DNA from: Watersipora subatra
Lineage: Eukaryota > Bryozoa > Gymnolaemata > Cheilostomatida > Watersiporidae
Direction: 5' to 3'
Assembly (NCBI RefSeq): GCF_963576615.1
Contig: NC_088708.1
Coordinates: 57,275,196-57,339,195, forward strand
Length of the DNA stretch: 64,000 nucleotides
The position numbers and the translations under genes are program-made. Within the stretch, counting starts at the first letter, position 1. Each line of letters opens with the position of its first letter. Shown piece after piece: positions 14,801 through 29,800 of the stretch. Under the pieces are notes generated by a model. The model was not told the origin of the DNA. It worked only from the letters and a program-made list of their open reading frames with translations, and made no database searches.

Positions 14801-17800
14801 GTTAAGACCCTGGCGTTTCGAGCCTGACGCTCTATTTGAAGATGATCCTCAACAGAATCAAACCTCCCAGCAAGTAAGCACCACCACTAGCCAGCTCCTA
14901 TGTGCCAAGCTAGCTAGTAGTAATAGTTATAGCTAGAGAGTGATAGAACGAATATTATTATATATATATATATGATTTTAATGATGATAATTATCGCTTC
15001 ATATTGCGAAAAAATACTTACATATTTTTCTCGAATGACAACATTAACAATTTTAATACGAGAAAGCGTGTCTGCCATTTGCGATAGATCAAACTTTAAC
15101 TGAAACTAACATTATCTGATCATGTGACTTACAATTCCCGCCATATGGCGCGAACAATTTCTACAGCATTTTTCGACCATCACAGGTGACCAACAGGCTC
15201 ATCATGTTTATCAGAGGATGATATGCAATCGTTCAAGCTAAGATTAAAAAATTAAACAGACTTTTATGGTAGGTTTTGAGATATCAGTGCTCAAAGTGGC
15301 AGCATTACGATGCCGATAAAATAGACGCGTAAGAACAATAGACATGGTTTTATTGAATGCGTGAAGTATATTTGTGAAAATCTTTCGACGAATAAGGGTG
15401 CATGAAAGTGTAAACAGAAACCATCTCTTACAACTACGTCACATTTGAGCCTTTTTGGAAAGAGAATCCAAACCACTGCGGTCTCGTGTGGCTGCGATTA
15501 ACTGTTCGTTTTTGAGCTTTTAAGAGCTTTTAATCACATTTCCACATATTTGGCACCTACAACACAACAGAGTAAGACATGGTGAATCTTTTGATACCAA
15601 ATAACTGTAAAGTGAATTTTATTGCACGTCAACCTTTAAATAATGCACGGTGAAGTTAGTTCGATATTTTTGGTAGGAATGTTACGAACAAACAGGCAAT
15701 TATGATTGTCGTGTAGAGCTTGAATACAAGGTATATAAAGAATATTTGTGGGTAAAGTTTGAATAAACTGAAAATAGCACTTGAAGAATTCCAACATGGC
15801 TGCCAAAAAATATTTAAGATGACAAATTGGAGCTGATTGAACTTGAGTTTTCTAAAAATCATAAACTTGTACAAAGAATAAATGGTAGTTTTTTAAAGCA
15901 ACCTTCTTAACTAAAAGAGATGTTCAACTTTAATTAGTTCTAATATTTACAGAAGAGAAACTCCATGTTAAAGGCTTATTAGCACCGTGGCTGTAATAAC
16001 TAATAACATGTTCAAATGTCTATTAAAATGTGAAAAGAACAATTCCACAAAATCTTCACATAAATGTTATCTTACCCGCAAGAGGTTTCAAGCATGCACC
16101 CCTCTACTTGAAGTGATGCCATGCCAAAATCAGCAACTTTAATATTATCATCGCTGTCTAAGAGAAGGTTTTCTGGCTTCAAATCTCTATGACTATAACA
16201 AATAACAAAGGCACTTTTATTAATGAATGTAGTTTAGACATGCACATACAGTTCAGAACATAGCATGGTGAGCCATATACCTGTATATGGCTTACCCTGT
16301 CATAACATGTCATATACATGTATATGACTTATTCTGTCATATACATGTATGTGACTTGAAATAAGAAAACTAAAATGTATGTGGTATGATTATATCTGTA
16401 CAGGTTGTTATCTTAAACCATTAAAGACACTAAATGTTGCAAATTTAGCCAACATAATCATTCAAAAACATAGTTTTATAGCTGCTTAGTTTACATGTTT
16501 AAAATCAGGACAAAATCAGAATTTAATATATAATTTACTAGCCTTAAATTATATATTAAATTTATATATAATTTACATGACTGATTTAATATATAATTTA
16601 CTAGCCTTAAAATATATATTAAATTAATTATCATTTTGTTCTGATTTCAAACACGTCAACTAACCAGCTAAAAAATTATGTTTTTGAATGATTATGCAAC
16701 TACAACTCTTCGAAGGAATTCACAGCTTGCAGGACCTAGCATTAGGACTTGGCACTACGACCTAGCATTAGGACCTAGCATTAGGACCTAGCATTAGGAT
16801 CTAGCACTAGGACCGAGCATTAGGACCTAGCACTAGGACCTAGCATTAGGTCCTAGCACTAGGACCTAGCATTAGGACCGCTTGTATCGGTGCTAATACA
16901 AATGTTAATACATTGCGCACATCTATGCCAATGCTGGCATAGATGTGCGCAAACACAGCTTTGCTTCCAGCTTTGGCAGGAAGTATAGGCCGAGTAGCCA
17001 CCAGCTTTGATAAATATTGGACAGTGAGTTATAAAAGGGAAGTGTGTAAATGTTTCTTACGCTTCAACCCTTGTTTTTATATGAATGTAACTTTTTAGGT
17101 AAAGCCTAATTTTAACATATGAAGTTAATTCTTTTTTAAATCTGCTTCCTGTGCTAAAACCATCGCATGTCGGAGCGAATATTTTTCAAGAATATACTTT
17201 ACATATGTAAATCATTTCATTCACTCTGAAGCCCACAAAAATTCTATTACACTTCATAAATAAATGCTGTAGACAAATTCACTTAGAATTAAAGCAAAAC
17301 TGAGTTAGAAATTAAATTAATCGCAAGGAAGTCAAAAAATTTGACTTCTTACTTTATCTGAAAGACTTCTTACTTTACCTTTAAATGGAAATGTGAACTT
17401 GGCAATGAGCAAGCATGGAGTTGTTAGTTGAAATGTACAGTTAGACTTTGTGAAGTTTAATAAACAACTTATATTTTTTCCCTTTTTCATGTTTTATACG
17501 CCTTATTTTTAATTGTATCAGCCTCTTCACTTTCAGTTATGACTACATTTAAAATGAATCATAATGCTGTAAATGGGAGTTTTAGTTTTCTAGCAAACGG
17601 TTCCAGTTTATTTCGCACACTACTGTACTATATTTTATTTTCATATTAATTCCGCTCATAAGGATATTCATTGTTAATATATCACTAAAGCTTTATCTGT
17701 ATGAGAACATGTACCATGTGCAGATATAATAGTTAGTATTAGCACTAATACATGCCTATTAACGCTATTTCATCTCGAGTCAATCAATTTGACTCAGTAA

Positions 17801-20800
17801 AGAACAAAAAACTTCTTTGAACTTTTGAAACTCAAGGAATCTTTTCAAAGACTATGTGTAATCGCTGGGAGCCATGGGAGTCTAGAAAACTACAGCAGAC
17901 TTCTGTTTAACATCTCAGCTTTGACCAATATTTCCATTCATAGTTTTCATTAGACTTGCTGTTTTTATTGGACTTGAATGTCATAAACTGATAATTTCAT
18001 GATTTAGTATTACCATAAAACACTGAAGTTCCGTCAAAGTTTAAGAAGCTAGTGATATCACAGTGCAAATGATTTTAAGAACTCACTCCGGGTGGCTAAC
18101 TCTAGTCTACAAAAGGTGAACTAATTGTTAATCAGCCGCAACTATCAGAGTTCAGCAAACAAGAGAAATTACTTTGGGAGTGTTTGTTTTTAGACAATGT
18201 GTACATTAAAAAAACTATAGTATTAAATTAATTCTATTATAATGATGTATTGCAAGATTATTTTACCAGCAATATGTTAGAGAAGCTCTTGTCCTTCAGA
18301 AGGAACAGTTTTCTTTAGCCATTTTTATCTGTGTTATCAAAAACTGATAACTAGATAATTACTGTAATCGGAACGATTCATCCATTTATTTAACACTGAA
18401 GCCTAGTCTTGTATATACAAGCGGATCCCCTGGTCCGCAGTATCAACAACTTACTAACGACTGTGAAAGTACTTAAAATAGTGCAATTCCTTTTGAACTG
18501 AATATCATGTTGAAGCTCCAAGCTTATAAAACTCGATGAAAAACAACAGAAATCAAATATAGTAAATAGTCTTTTTCACACTCTTTAAAAGATGTGATGT
18601 TTTGGAGTTGAATGAAGAAACATATTGATTGCCGTCTAACAATGTGTATGTAGTGAATAAATATAATTTAATGGGTTTAGTATATCTATGATGTAGTGTT
18701 ACGAATGGAAAAACAATCAGTTTTGATATAAAGCTCTTTTTGCTGAAGAAAATAAGCTATATAGATTTGTCTATTTTTGATCCTGCATTACCAAGGATTT
18801 TAACCGAGTGTGTCATTAAAAACTATGTTCTGTCAGCAGCCATTTTTAACTTTTCGGCCGGTTTGACTTGTCTCCAGTATTTGGAGTTTTCAGTAAACTT
18901 TGGAGTTATGCTGAAAAAGTATCATGCACAAAGCAAACAAAAGATCATAATCTCATGTAAACTAAAAATGCGGAAATAAACAAAGTGAAACTATGCAGCT
19001 GAGTTTACTCGAGCAAAGGACCAGACGCAGGAAAACAACTCCCCGAATTATCTTGGGCCAAGGCTCCCAAGTGTTAAACTTTAAATTATAGTAAAAAAAA
19101 TAAACAACAAAGTTTACTGCACAATTGTGTACAGCTCACAATAACTAATATAAGTGAAACTAACTTTTCACTCATTCGTATGTCGTGAAAGTCATCACAT
19201 GACACTGATGATTAAGTTTAATTGAGTTGGTTCTTTAGTTACTCTCAGGACCAATGAGACTCATTATTAAAGCGAAGACTGGCCAATCATATACATTGAA
19301 CAGCCTTTTTTTATCTCCGCCTGTGAAGCTTTAATCAAATTGAATGATTCTTACCAAAGGCAAGGATTATTATTGACCAAATATAGAAAAATTTATAGAT
19401 AGTATAGAAAAATAGGCCTTTTAATAAAAAAATAACCTATGGACAATTTCATGCAAATGGTTATATAACATGGTGTTGTGAACTACTCAATCGCATAAGA
19501 GTTGCACAAGGCCAAAGAAATGACATATGGCTAGAATTCCCAGAGCAGCACTAGGTCATTCTATATTTTGACCTCTACAAACCAACCATATTGAATGACT
19601 GTGACAGAAATCTAGAGCTGATATTATTTGTTTGAGAAACTTTTTCGATTCCCTCGGGGTCAGTCTGCCCTTCCTTACGAGGTAGTCAAACAGCTCTCCC
19701 CCAGATACATGCTCCAAAATAAGATATCTGCAAAAGTGTACCCAGAAGCACAGGTATATATGACAAGCTGACCGGACTGCAGTGGAGAGATTGGAATACA
19801 GTATAGCGTATGGTTCACAAAACAGAATAACCAAGAAATAGATAACATCACCACCCTTATCTAATAGTGCACATCGTCAGTGCTCAGTTTAATTGTCAAT
19901 ACGGACAAGTGAACGCCACTTGCCAACTTTTTATACTCCCATATACAACTGTCAAATCCAGCCCTGACTATTTATAGGAAAATATAACATTGTTCCCAGT
20001 TTCCATGCAGCCATTACAGAGATGTTAAAGGTTAAATAGAATAGGAAAATAGACTAGAACATTTAAGTTGTGATGAAACTGACAACTAAGCATTATTTTT
20101 ATAGTATTTTGGTGACAAAAGTTAGTACACACGAACCAAGCGATATGCATACAAAAAAGATATTCAAAGGTTGAGTCGAGAACAGAAATGTTTATCAAAA
20201 CTGCACAATGATCATGGGAAAGGAGGACATGACCTGCTACACAAGCACCTTTATATGATATCAGAATCAACGTCTGCTGCAAAATGGTACATGAAATGCT
20301 GAGAGGATGTTTGAATGAGTCAGGATTTTAATTGAAAGAATGTAAGATGCCTACGAAAGAGTAGAAATAAGAAAGCTATCGGAAGCTCACAAAGACGTCT
20401 ACCCAGTATAATAATAAAAAAATATAAAAAGTATACAAATAAGAAAAGGCTAAATGATATGACAATGAGATATCAAAAAGGCTGCTAAATTGTACATGAG
20501 ATGCTAAACGAAGCTATGCTATGAGATCACTTGAGAAGTCTATGAAAGTTCAGGTGGAAAGCAGTCAGTGGGAGAATTTTTGAGATTTTTATGAACTTGT
20601 TTAACATCCTGTCCCCTTAATGCAAGAGAGCGTATGGAAAGATGAACGAAGCTGCATACAGCTAGGCAAATATAGAGTGGATATGAATAATGGTTATAGA
20701 TTTATTGCTTCTCAGTGTGCTCTCGACACTCCTCGGTCCAAACAGCGAGCTAGTAAGAGAAAATGAGCTAGAAAATGCTTGAGACATCTTAAAAATATCA

Positions 20801-23800
20801 GAAGGAAAGAAATGATGGTAGAGAAAGATGCTTGAAACGGATGAGATACGCAATGAAAGATGAAAGTATGCCTATTCGCCACATCAAAAGTAGATACGGC
20901 GTAAAAGGATGGATAAAATGCCTATAAGATAAAATATATAGGAAAAAAAGAAGGCTAGGAGGCTAGGAGGGTGGGCAGTCAGTGTAACTCAATTGCTGAT
21001 GCGGAGAGAGCAGATGTGTGGCTAACAGGATTAGTAACGATACTAACATTGACTAATTACTTGATCAATAGGCCAAAAGAGACAGTAACAACCTTCACCT
21101 CGGGAGTGAACGATTATAAATGGAACTAAATACAAAAAATCAGTGCTTTAAACCCTCTACGCAAACAACTTGAACCTGCTGGATTGGACGAGTGAAGTGA
21201 GTGTAGCGCAGAGCAATAATTATAGCTCGCTCTTTGAATCAAAGTGTACCGAGAGCACGCGGAGAGACGCCATAAATCTATAACCATTATTCTTATCCAC
21301 TCTATAGTTGCCTAGCGGTATGCAGCTCGTTCATCTTTCCATACGCTCTCTTGCATTAGGGGACAGGATGTTAAACAAGTTCTGTTTATTGATTCTTGGA
21401 GTTATTCAATTCAATTCTATTCTAAAGCCGTGAGAATCCTAGCTCATTGTTAGCATGTGTGTGTGCTTGAATGCTTGGCTATAATGCGAAGTCAGCCAGC
21501 AACCGAATGCTAGTAACCCTATCATGACAGCTGACCAAAGCCTTAGCACTAAAGCACTGTCACAATAGATCAGCAAGCGTATGGAGGAGACTAATCGGAA
21601 TGATTGACAAGGCCTTGCTCATTGTTAGCATGTGTGTGTGCTTGAATGCTTGGCTATAATGAGAAGTCGGCCAGCAATCTAATGCTAGTAACCCTATCAT
21701 GATAGCTGACCAAAGCCTCAGCACTAATGAACTGTCAAAACAGGTCAAAAAGTGTACGGAGGAGACAAGTCGGAATGGTTGACAAGGAGAAATGTAACCA
21801 GCCTATCAGAGATGAGACATATGTTTGACCCAACCACATAAAGTTCTGATAATTCTCTGACATTTAGTCTTAGATGTGGCAGCGACAAGAGTCAGTTAAA
21901 TCATGTGAAAGCCATGAAGGCAAATGAGCAGCGAATAGCTACTTACAAGTACTTTTTGTTCTCATAGACATCGTAAAGACCGAGGACATGAGGATGCTCT
22001 ATCAATTTCATTATCGCTATTTCTCTCTCTACCTGCAATGTGCAAACATAGTTTCCCAACATAAGCGGCATTCATCTTAAACAATTTGAAACATTCTTAT
22101 CCTGAGAACTCCAAAATAGTGCACACAAAGTCACAATACAAAATAAATATTTATTAAAAAAGAATACAACAATGCAATTCAATAAAGTTATTTCAGATGG
22201 TTTCACCTACCAAACCAAGCAAAGAGGTCTGCTCAGTTATGTTATGTATGTGTCACAAGCATGTTTTTTTGTTTGCAAAATGGTGAATTCACTTTTCTTT
22301 TTCATACAAGCTCACAGCGAAATTTTTTGTGCATGCTTTATCTTTTATCTCTGCTGCAACTATCTTCTAAATTTGTTAAAACCTACAGCGTTTGTGGTGG
22401 TTAATAAAAACTGTAATGCATCACCCTTGAGCATAAATTGCCTACTAAGTGTTAAGTATTTGAATCATCTGTCTCATCTATAATAAGCAATGTGTATAAG
22501 TAATATACCATAAAACCTCTTATTGAACACCATCTCTACTTGAACGGCACCTCCATTTGACCGCTACCTCTATTTGAGGGCCACTATGGGAGAAAAGTTG
22601 AAAAATAGAGCGACACCCTCTAATTGAACGCCACCTCTATTTGACTGCCACTTTGGCACTCTCTGATCTTTACGAACCCATAATAGCAAGTGATCAGTAG
22701 AAAAGTGTTTACAAAATCGTATAAATAATGAATCGTCTACATCAATAACAATTAATTGTTTCGTCGTCAAACTCCGAGACTTTTCAATTTTCTTTGTTAA
22801 AACATTGAAAGCAATACCATAGAAATAATTATTAACTGTATCAGACTAATAGTAGTTTCTTGTTTGACGCGACCTTGATACTTCAAAATACATGTATATA
22901 AAAATGGTTTACATTTACGAGGATATATGAACGACTAGTTTTAGGCTAAAAGTTGTGTTTAGCGAGCAAAACATTTACGCTTTGCATTTGTGCGAAATGC
23001 AACGAGTAAAAGTTTTACTCTACCAAAAAGTTGTTTCTATGATAGTATCTACTAGTTTAGCGGTGCAGAAGAATAGTTGAGGCCAGAAGACATTGTGGAA
23101 GGTATTGAACAACTAGAAGATGTTCATTCCATCGAAAGCAACAATCAGAATGCAAATGGCCGAGCAAATGAAGCAAATATTTTTATTTCAAAAATGTTAA
23201 TTTTTGTTTCTGCGTGTATTATAAGTATGGTTCGTTTATGTCACTTGTTCATGAATATACAATGTATATTTGTAGCATTTAATAGATTGTTATATAAATT
23301 GTAACTTTGCAGATTTATAGCATGTTATTTGATAGCATCATCGCAGTAATCTGATCTTGCAATGGATGACGCTCGTACCTCTTTTTCTATTGCACATAAA
23401 AAGCCAGTTTTGGCTGCAGACTGTAGCAAACATATTAATGAGTGCAATGATCTTTTATGTATAATATACTAAGAATATATAAAATAAGAATATTTTAAGT
23501 ATACATGTGTAAAGTATATAAAATATATGTAAAGTAATATATATATATGCATATATAGTAATAATCCATATATATAAATCTCATTGTTTGTTTGTCTGAC
23601 TGCCCAAAGCCATCTTTTCTCTTAGCTCAGAGGCTAAGAGAAAAGATTGGATTCCAACTCATGACTTTTGGCTTGGCAGACCAACACTTTAGCAGCTGGG
23701 CTGATTGACCGCCTTGCTACTTTTCAGAATAACTGTGCAGTTACTTATTACACCTGATGAACTCTCACGGTGCTCTGGACTGCTAGGGTAGTAGTAATTA

Positions 23801-26800
23801 TGATTACAAACCAAGAATAATGAAATAAATAATGAATATAAACTCTACATCTGTCAAATTGAAAAAAGTAAAAATATGAAGATACAGTAGAAGAGCTTGA
23901 GGGATAGATGGCAGGCATACACATTTAGGAATAGGATTAGATATGAGAAGAAAGTTGAGTAGGTAGAGATTATTCCATGATTAAATAGCACCTGCAAAGG
24001 TTGCCTCATAAGTATAGGAAACATGGCAAGTGAAAACTGGAAGCAGCTGGTCAGATCTAGTATATAAACAGACATACATTTTTACCAGAACCTTTAATAC
24101 ACGACTAGCCGGTTGCATGGGTAATAGAATAATTACCTAATGAATTTGAGTAACTTACCTAGAAAGCTAAATCTTTACTAAAAATTTCACTAAAACAATA
24201 CTCGCATTTTGGTCCAGCATAACAATCGTTACGCGTAATGGTCAACAGTCCTAGCTATTAACCTCAAGCAAGTAATTTAAGCGTGGGTATCTTAACCAAT
24301 GTAATGACTATTTGCCAATAGTTCCATTTTTTAAATTTTTCTTTCAATAAAGCTTTCAATTATGAATCAGCAATGTTTTATTAAAACTTCAAATGTCATA
24401 TTTTGAAAATTCCTTCAGGTGTAGTCAGTCATGCACTTGCTCTAATTTTACAAGATATGTTGAAAGTTTGTATGAAAAAGTAATTTTGAGTAGATGTTTG
24501 ACTGTAACTATTATACGTAGAGGTTTGACTATAATAGTGATTATAAGTAGAGGTTTCACGGTAATTATTATATGTAGTGGTTTGATTGTAATTATAATAA
24601 GTAGAGGTTTGGCTGTAATTATAACAATTAGAAGTTTGACTGTAATTATAATAAGTAGAGGTTTGACTGTAATTAGATTCCTCAGGTTCAGTTCAACAAT
24701 AAGAAAAAAATTTCAATTTGGGACTAGTTTGTAATCAAGAACCACAGGTAGAATGGTGTGGGTAAGATGGATAATGCAATTTGATTGCTTGCTGCCATTT
24801 CTTTCTTGGACTATCAATGAACAGAGCTATTTAATTTCGCGTTTTCGCTCGTTCGTTATGATAGTTTAGTTTCGCACATGAATTTTTCGCGAGAACGCGA
24901 AAAGGTTTGACTGTTATTATAAAAAGTAGAGGTTTGACTGTAATTATAATAAGTAGAGGTTTGACTGTAATTATTATAAGTAGAGGTTTGACTGTAATTA
25001 TTATAAGTAGAGGTTTGACTGTAATTATAATAAGTAGAGATTTGACTGTAATTATTATAAGTAGAGGTTTGACTGTAATTATAATAAGTAGAGATTTGAC
25101 TGTACTTGTTGTTTCACCCTTCTGATGAAGGTTGCTTAGATGCACACAGCTATGTATTCTTATGTTATTCCCACTATACACTATCCTAGCACTTCAATAA
25201 TGCATTGTTAGTGTTAGTCCCATGAACCTTGGTAGAAAATATAAAGAATGTGCGGCCAATTATTAGCTTGTTAAGCAAAGGGCGATGACCCAATTTATGT
25301 ATTTTCAGGCTATAGCTAAGCTCCAATATCGGGTAGCGTACTAAAACAAGGGATTTTTAAAAGCCGTCTCCAGAAAACAATGTGTTGAGCTGCATCTACA
25401 AGAGCCCTTCAATGCTTAGAAGTATTTTGACCATTGCTGTTGTTGAACAAAGACCATGTGCAAAGCTACAGTATTGCGTGGGAGGGAAGTAAACACAATG
25501 AAAGCTGTTAAAAATAAATCATGCGTTTTCTCGTCAAAGACATGCAGAAAAGGATCTGTTGTCGAGAAAAGGCAGCGGGAAGGCAGCTCATAGCTCCACT
25601 ATCATATCCCAAGGAGGCTGTTTTACGAGCTCTAGTCCACCAATTATCCACCATCAATGCACTCTAGCAATCAATAGCTAATGGGTGTGAGAGGACTATG
25701 TGGCTTAAGATGCCATCAAACCTATCTTAGTCAGCTCTCAGTTGTTAGTATAACATGCATAACCCTCCTCTGGGAATCTTACACAGTTTAGCAATACAAA
25801 GCAAAGAAAACAATTCAATTTGATTTCATTTATGATTGTAAGATTATCACGGTCTGGAGATAGCAAAGTCGAAATCAATAAAGCTACACGCTAAGGTATT
25901 AATCAAACAGTCAATATATTTTGCTATTGATCAAACACGCCTTTGTGTGAGAAGTCAAAATACCAAAAAGTCACCGAGCTGTCCAATGGACAAAAGCTGT
26001 TTTTCCAAAGTTGGTTAACGATGCGCACACATGTCTCCAACTATGTGTTGACGCATCCAATCAATATAGCATCAATCTCGAAAGACAAATGGACGTTTGC
26101 TTCATCTTTTATTCAGACATTTTTATCAATTGACTTAAACTGAATGATGCATGACCAACTGACTGTCAGCTGACTGTGTCAGCTATTGTGGCTCGCTTGA
26201 TATGCAGTAACTAGTATGACAGAGACGCCGACAGGAAACGACTAAAGGCGTGGTCACACGAGCACCGAACCGACGTAGGATCGGTTCGGTTCGAAGGCTG
26301 GTTCGGTTCGTGGCACATGTCACACGGCCACCGAAGTAACTTCGCTTCCTAGATACCATACGTATAGAGACAGGACACGGTTTCATTAGTAGTTGTTATG
26401 TATTTGAGTTAAATATTTCTATTGTAAACAAAAAAACTTTGAGGAACAATTATAAATTATAATTACACAGCAGATTTATCAGAAGATCGTTCGGCTGCTC
26501 AAAATAAATCACTCGATACAAATATTTTGCTAACCCTTCCCATCAACATAATTATATTTTTTTATTAACATATGAATGTTTTTCTATGCTGAGTACATAA
26601 CAAACAAAAACAGTCTTTATCATAGTACTGTGGTTTTACATAAATAAATCAGTCAACGATAGTTCATCAGGATGAATATGACACATTACTTGTATTCTAC
26701 ACGAAAGAAAATCACAACCATTCCCCTACATTTATGCAAAACTTAAGTGCAACATCTTACATTTATGCAACCCAATCACAAGTCCGGGTGAACCTTGTCG

Positions 26801-29800
26801 TAAATTGCTTCATGTTGTTTATTTAACGAAGTAAAAGTATCGTCCCATTTCTTTTTTAACTTTACTCACACGCACGTAAGAAAAAATGTGACGCGTGCTC
26901 GCTAGAATTCTAGAATTTTAACCAGCCAATAAGAGCAAGGGTTCGGCACGAAATTTCGAGCAGTACCGAAATAGTTCGCTTCGGCCAGAAATGTCCTCAG
27001 CCGAACTTTTTAGAGCTGAAAACGACGTCGTTTTGCGTCATTTAGTTCGGTTCGGTGCCCGTGTGACCACAGCTTAAAAATCACTTAAACACGCTAGTAT
27101 TAGACTCTAAATCCTGCTATATCAATTAGTTCAACGAAAGACTCAAATTAAATGAGCCCACAACTATAGCATCCTATTGGTGGAAGATCTTTGCAAGCCA
27201 GCAGGACGAGTGACTTCTAAAGTAATCATATTTCAAGGGTGCCATCTTGCCAGTTTGCTTTTCGAAAAGGGAGACAATGTAGTGTTCTATGTACTTGGTT
27301 TGCAAGTAACTATTTGTTACAAAGTAATTGTAACTGTAGCGACAACTCAGCTGCCTGACTCATTAACGAACAAGAAACCATATATTAGAGTACAGCTGTA
27401 CATCCAAGAATAGAGCAGGTGGCTGGCTATATCTATCTTCTATACAAATAAATCTCAGTTTTTGTCGTTTGTCTGTTTATTGGTCCGTCATTTGCTATTT
27501 GTATGTCTAGTTATAGCAATAAAGTTTTAGAAACAAAAAATGCACTTTGCAGGCATTTGAACTGGAACCTACAAGTCTGCAGACAGGCGTGCTAAACCAG
27601 TAGGCCACATTGCTATGCAATGTCACCGCAGGGCCTACTGACATGCTATACAATGGTATAACATGTCATACTTATTACACCTGCCAATCTTTAATGCCGA
27701 TTGGTTAAAAAATATTCACGCTTCAACTAGAATGCTTAAAGAATGAACTTACACAAATTTTTGTATATTTTATCAGAAAGTATCAGTATTTTTCTATCAC
27801 TTGTGATTGTTTTTAACGTTTGAGGTGATCTGATTGCCAAAATGTTTCTAGATTAAAATTGATAAAACCTCATCATGATTACAAAACTCAGAAGAAGAAT
27901 ACATGCAAAATGATGACACTAGTTGTTATCGAATATAATAAAGTCTTGAGCCGGTGACAGTTTATATATATCTATATAACTAAGTCTACAGTCAGTGGCT
28001 GCATACATTTATATATATATAACTATTGTAAGTCTAGACCAGATGGCTAACTATAGATTTACATTGAGCTAGTATATCTATATAGAGAAGTCTACAGCAG
28101 GTGGATGTATACATCTATGTATATAACGAAATCTACAGTAGGTAGATGTATACATCTATATAACAAAGTCTACAGCAGGTAGATGTATACATATATATAA
28201 CCAAGTTTAAAGCAGGTGGATGTATACATCTATATAACCAAGACTACAGTAGGTAGATGTATACATCTATATAACAAAGTCTACAGCAGGTGGATGTATA
28301 CATCTATATAACAACGTCTACAGCAGGTGGATGTATACATCTATGTATATAACAAAATCTACAGTAGGTAGATGTATACATCTATATAACAAAGTCTACA
28401 GCAGGTGGATGTATACATCTATATAACCAAGTCTACAGCAAGTAGATGTATACATCTATATAACAAAGTCTACAGTAGGTGGATGCATACATCTATATAA
28501 CAACGTCTACAGCAGGTGGATGTATACATCTATGTATATAACGAAATCTACAGTAGGTAAATGTATACATCTATATAACAAAGTCTACAGCAGGTAAATG
28601 TATACATCTATATAACAAAGTCTACAGCAGGTAGATGTATACATCTATATAACCAAGTTTAAAGCAGGTGGTTAGCTGTATCTGTAGTAGGCGCAAGGAG
28701 AATAATGGAAATGATAGGATTATAAAAGGAACTCCCCTGGCAATTGTACAGGTCAGCTCATCAATATCGGTGACTAAAATAAACTATTGAGTGAGCTTGT
28801 AACGAATAAAATGATCAGTTCTCTTTGCTTTTGCCTTAGCCTCAGAGACTTTAAAATGTAAAGTGACAAATGTCACAATTTCAGTATTTCTATTTATATC
28901 AGAGACCAAGTGAGCTATGTATAACGATATGCCAGTGGCTATGGGATTTTATGGTCTTCTTCTCTGGGATAAGTTTGCGAAATTGGATACCCTTCCTATT
29001 GAAGGCTAAAGAAACGACACTGTCTTCATGAGACCTCAACTAGGTTTTGTCCAGTCTTCTCTGCCAGCTTAATTAACAATAAGAATTAAACTCAATACGC
29101 TTGATCAGACATTGAAATACATTCAAAAATTGTGTTAATTAGCCTAGAGATGACCAATGACTACAACTATCTTTAAAACAAGGGCTTGTTTGGACAAACT
29201 CGACTGTTTCCTTGTTTCAAGGATATTATTCATGAGATAACACTAGTCATTCTATGAAACAGTCAACAAATGGTTTAGGCAACAAATTCTACAAAGTTTA
29301 CCGTTATGCTGAAAGCAAAGGAGACTCAGACACTAATCAAATTATAAATTTGATCAGTGATTTGATTATAATAAAAATAATTGTAATTACTCTTTATTAT
29401 AAAAGCTGATATGAACAAGCATGAAAAAAATTATCACGTGCAATCTTGATTACATACCAAATATCATGAGCGACAGTTCAGATTTTTAAGATTACCACTT
29501 CAGTTCATGGAAGGATCCTTCTCAGGAACCACTCTTTGAGAAATAAATGACATAGAAAAAACTTATTTTGACTGCTCAAATGTTTTGCGTGTTTCTATGC
29601 ATCAAAGAATTAATATTTAGAAAATGAGTGAAAATCTGAAAAATAAAACTGCAGAAAAACCTAAAAATGAAAGTTTACTTGTCTGCAGATATCTACGACA
29701 GCGCAAGGCAAATCAAAATTACATCCACCAACTGCATAGGAAATTGTCAGCACAGCTCAAGGCTAAATATTTTGTGAATTTAAATGATAATTCTGTTATT

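Noticed and set aside
23077..23304. Possible transposase remnant next to the pogo/Tigger-like end
   Set aside because: The acidic start ([18 protein letters not shown]) is not enough to assign a family, and the rest is hydrophobic AT-rich translation.
24393..25181. Open frames in both directions with TVIIISRGL and LLIIITVKP repeats
   Set aside because: Translations of the 27-bp minisatellite; a 27-bp unit is a multiple of three, so any stop-free frame stays open.
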